A stretch of 32,657 nt of DNA, taken from positions 45,562 to 78,218 of the forward strand of contig BFEA01001007.1 of assembly GCA_003427395.1 (NCBI GenBank), in the 5' to 3' direction. The DNA is from Chara braunii (lineage: Eukaryota > Streptophyta > Charophyceae > Charales > Characeae). Made by a program: the position numbers and the translations under genes. The notes beneath the pieces were generated by a model. The model saw only the letters and a program-made list of their open reading frames with translations, ran no database searches and had not been told where the DNA came from. Each line of letters starts with the position of its first letter. The stretch's first letter is position 1. Of this stretch, positions 31,856 to 32,657 are shown piece by piece.

Positions 31856-32657
31856 ACCACACGGGGCACGGGCGAAAGGTTAAAGCAGTCCCCATTCGCA
31901 CCCTACACTAGGAGCAACTGAAAACCGTCCCTGTTCAGCGAATGGCCAAACTTGACCTCTCCATACGCATCACAGGGGTAAACTGAGTGTGGCAACTTGA
32001 TTCATACAGCATAGAATGTCACAGACCTCTAATCTTATGGCCTAATCAAGCAAAGACTCCCGTATAACTTCCTAACTCTCCTAAACAAGGGGGTTGCGTA
32101 CACAAGTGCCGTGAACTTTAGTCGCCATCCAGTAGATACTTAGCCAATAAATAAGTTATTTTTCGCAGTACAAGCGACCTTTTACCCCTTAACTGTGGCA
32201 AAGGGAACTTCGTGAATCAGGAAATCACGCTTGAACTGAGCTCGCTTGGTCTCTCTAATTCCCGTTGCCTTTCCTCCCGTTACAGGGGTTGGGGTTGAAA
32301 AGGACTACACAATGAGGGTAATTTGAGGTAGTTAAATGTTCTTGATGATTAAAGTTTGATCACCAAGCGTAGTCGGACTGAACCACGCCTGGCTTTACTG
32401 GCCACTCCTCTTCAAGGCGTTTAGACTAGTCCACAAATTTTACATCTATATACCATTTTCATTTATGGGTATTCGGTGATATTATCTCAAGAATTCTTCT
32501 TAATTAATCCCCGAATTAAATTTCAAGATCAAAACGACTAATACCACACACTCGGCCACGACTCTATAGAGGCAAGCAGAGGTATTAGTCTATTTTGACC
32601 ATTAACAGATAACAAGTTGGCCCGCCGCAGCCACGCTGCGGCTAAGAGGCGGGGCTG
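31856..32657 (+). other. 3' flank of kelch gene: probable 3' UTR, then unassigned sequence
   Basis: No coding region can be supported here. An AATAAA-like motif occurs at about 32146. A 17-18 bp inverted repeat (arms 32529-32545 and 32581-32598, sharing GACTAATACC) is followed by a perfect 8-bp-stem hairpin, GCCGCAGC with its complement, at 32624-32642 close to the window end. The polyadenylation site cannot be placed by eye. Confidence 0.35.

Overview
The window looks like nuclear DNA of a plant-lineage eukaryote. It has long introns with consensus splice sites, a chromodomain Ty3/gypsy element primed by initiator-Met tRNA, several LINE copies, U6 snRNA retrocopies, SINE-like elements, a short plant-type telomeric repeat and dense microsatellites. 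A streptophyte with a large repeat-rich genome, such as a charophyte alga, fits best. That assignment is inference; nothing here fixes the species. A run of N and several single N bases show it is a draft assembly.

The only host gene I can support fills almost the whole window on the + strand. Its visible 3' part has eight exons: 149-328, 10765-11442, 15328-15488, 16813-16919, 17928-18258, 28550-28756, 31335-31415 and 31817-31855. All seven internal junctions agree in phase. The exons sum to 1784 nt and keep one open frame to a single TAG stop. The product is about 593 residues here: at least five kelch repeats, then a long coiled coil. This resembles plant kelch/coiled-coil proteins, for example the C-terminal part of ACBP4/5-type acyl-CoA-binding proteins. 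The 5' end lies outside the window.

The introns act as a repeat archive. Intron 1 (329-10764) holds a foldback element, a 113-bp hairpin element, a complete but defective chromovirus (2041-10243, minus) with 0.94-kb LTRs, a PBS and a PPT, and a U6 retrocopy. Intron 2 (11443-15327) holds a truncated LINE interrupted by an AT-rich insert, a minisatellite and long GA and CA tracts. Intron 3 (15489-16812) holds a second U6 copy and a tRNA-derived SINE with a target-site duplication. Intron 4 (16920-17927) holds a CTTT array and the assembly gap. Intron 5 (18259-28549) holds a third U6 copy, nested inverted repeats, two minus-strand LINEs, two more hairpin elements, an A-tailed repeat family and a telomere-like motif. 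Intron 6 (28757-31334) holds a pyrimidine-rich minisatellite split by a poly(A) retroposon with a 17-bp target-site duplication. Intron 7 (31416-31816) is mostly a 252-bp MITE with 8-bp target-site duplications.

No transposon protein appears functional: each has stops, frameshifts, deletions or changed catalytic residues. The most useful results are the reconstructed split gene and the set of small non-autonomous elements whose ends and target-site duplications can be read directly.
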